Source of the DNA: Propionibacteriaceae bacterium
GTDB taxonomy: Bacteria > Actinomycetota > Actinomycetes > Propionibacteriales > Propionibacteriaceae
Direction: 5' to 3'
Assembly (NCBI GenBank): GCA_009778875.1
Contig: WRFI01000004.1
Span: forward strand, 1 to 35,870
Length of the DNA: 35,870 nucleotides
The notes below the pieces were generated by a model that worked only from the letters and a program-made list of their open reading frames with translations, searched no databases and was not told where the DNA came from. Positions within the stretch are counted from its first letter, which is position 1. Each line of letters starts with the position of its first letter. The position numbers and the translations under genes were made by a program. Positions 35,482 to 35,870 of this stretch are shown here, piece by piece.

Positions 35482-35870
35482 GGTTGACGCGAATACTGAC
35501 GGGAGCCGCCCTGCTGGGCATCGTGCTGGCAGCGCTGACCGGTTGCCAGTCGCCGTCGGTGCCCACCGAGGCAACCAAGTTGACGATCGGTTTGACCTAC
35601 CAGCCCGACATTCAGTTCGCGCCGATCTACGTGGCGGCAGAGGAGGGGTACTTCCACGACGCCGGGTTGGACATCACGATCCGTCACCACGGCGCCTCCG
35701 AATCGCTGTTCGGTGCCATGCAAACCGGCGTGGAGGACGTAGTGTTCGCCGGTGGCGACGAGATGATGCAGGCCCGGTCGCAGGGGGTCGATGTCGTCAA
35801 CATCGCCACCATCTACCAGCAATACCCGGCGGCGGTGCTGGTGCCGTCCGACTCGCCGATCCAAACCGCC
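35478..35870 (+). CDS. ribY: NMT1/THI5-type substrate-binding lipoprotein, probable RibY, cut by window end
   Basis: The first 131 residues of an extracellular binding protein. The lipoprotein signal is clear (RILTGAALLGIVLAALTGC, lipobox LTGC with C23), then a short linker. The mature part begins LTIGLTYQPDIQFAPIYVAAEEGYF, followed by GADSL-like HHGASESLFGAMQTGVEDVVFAGGDEM, the pattern of NMT1/THI5-like proteins that bind thiamine precursors, sulfonates or riboflavin. Being under an FMN riboswitch with RibX, riboflavin or another flavin is the most likely ligand. Translation is coupled to ribX by an ATGA overlap; the remaining two thirds lie outside the window. Confidence 0.85.
   Translation, partial: MRLTRILTGAALLGIVLAALTGCQSPSVPTEATKLTIGLTYQPDIQFAPIYVAAEEGYFHDAGLDITIRHHGASESLFGAMQTGVEDVVFAGGDEMMQARSQGVDVVNIATIYQQYPAAVLVPSDSPIQTA

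Overview
The window is chromosomal DNA from a high-GC Gram-positive bacterium (Actinomycetota). Supporting signs are GC-rich third codon positions, frequent GTG starts, several probable leaderless starts (a TAnnnT hexamer 7-9 nt before the start codon and no Shine-Dalgarno), the secA / Rv3235-like / DUF6912-like neighbourhood, rsfS followed by a GpgP-like phosphatase, and an actinobacterial-type HSP90 protein next to a YbjN gene. The lineage cannot be fixed from sequence alone. The TCA-arm enzymes (short mitochondrial-type aconitase, isocitrate dehydrogenase with NAD-type residues) and an anaerobic-type radical SAM maturase suggest an anaerobic or facultative lifestyle. No rRNA, tRNA, insertion sequence, phage gene or CRISPR array was seen, and no gene-free gap exceeds about 250 bp.

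Layout. 1-2916 (minus): start of a zinc alcohol dehydrogenase and a large secreted leucine-rich-repeat surface protein of lower GC than the rest. 3032-6923 (minus): a ferric-iron-type ABC importer, three genes joined by start/stop overlaps. 7174-10077 (plus): secA. 10074-11836: Rv3235-family protein, DUF6912-like protein and a YwiC-like membrane protein. 11882-13153 (plus): rsfS, a histidine phosphatase and a 73-residue protein. 13150-19544 (minus): dienelactone hydrolase, radical SAM maturase with a SecA-like SEC-C tail, YbjN protein, divergent HSP90 and a long TPR protein, probably one transcript. 19569-24560 (minus): GtrA protein, PfkB sugar kinase, and a giant fused ATPase/FtsX-type ABC protein. 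24690-26487 (plus): coaE and a nickel/cobalt permease. 26389-31857 (minus): aconitase, isocitrate dehydrogenase, citrate synthase and a TIGR01777 epimerase. 31908-32975 (minus): mnmA. 32992-35870 (plus): hemH, hemG, an FMN riboswitch, and a RibX/RibY-like transporter cut by the window end.

How the genes work together. Aconitase, isocitrate dehydrogenase and citrate synthase form a compact oxidative TCA arm from oxaloacetate and acetyl-CoA to 2-oxoglutarate; the cofactor-pocket residues point to NAD rather than NADP. HemG and HemH supply the last two steps of protoheme synthesis by the protoporphyrin route and look like the enterobacterial enzymes, whereas most Actinomycetota use the coproporphyrin route. 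An FMN riboswitch begins inside the end of hemG and sits just before the RBS of an ABC transporter that probably imports riboflavin or a related flavin. HemG is itself a flavodoxin-like FMN enzyme.

The best candidates for something undescribed are: (1) the YbjN-HSP90-TPR cassette with a SEC-C-tailed radical SAM enzyme just upstream; (2) the enterobacterial-type hemH-hemG pair whose 3' end doubles as the 5' part of an FMN aptamer; (3) the leaderless promoter architecture, including a 16-bp divergent mnmA/hemH spacer with overlapping -10 elements.
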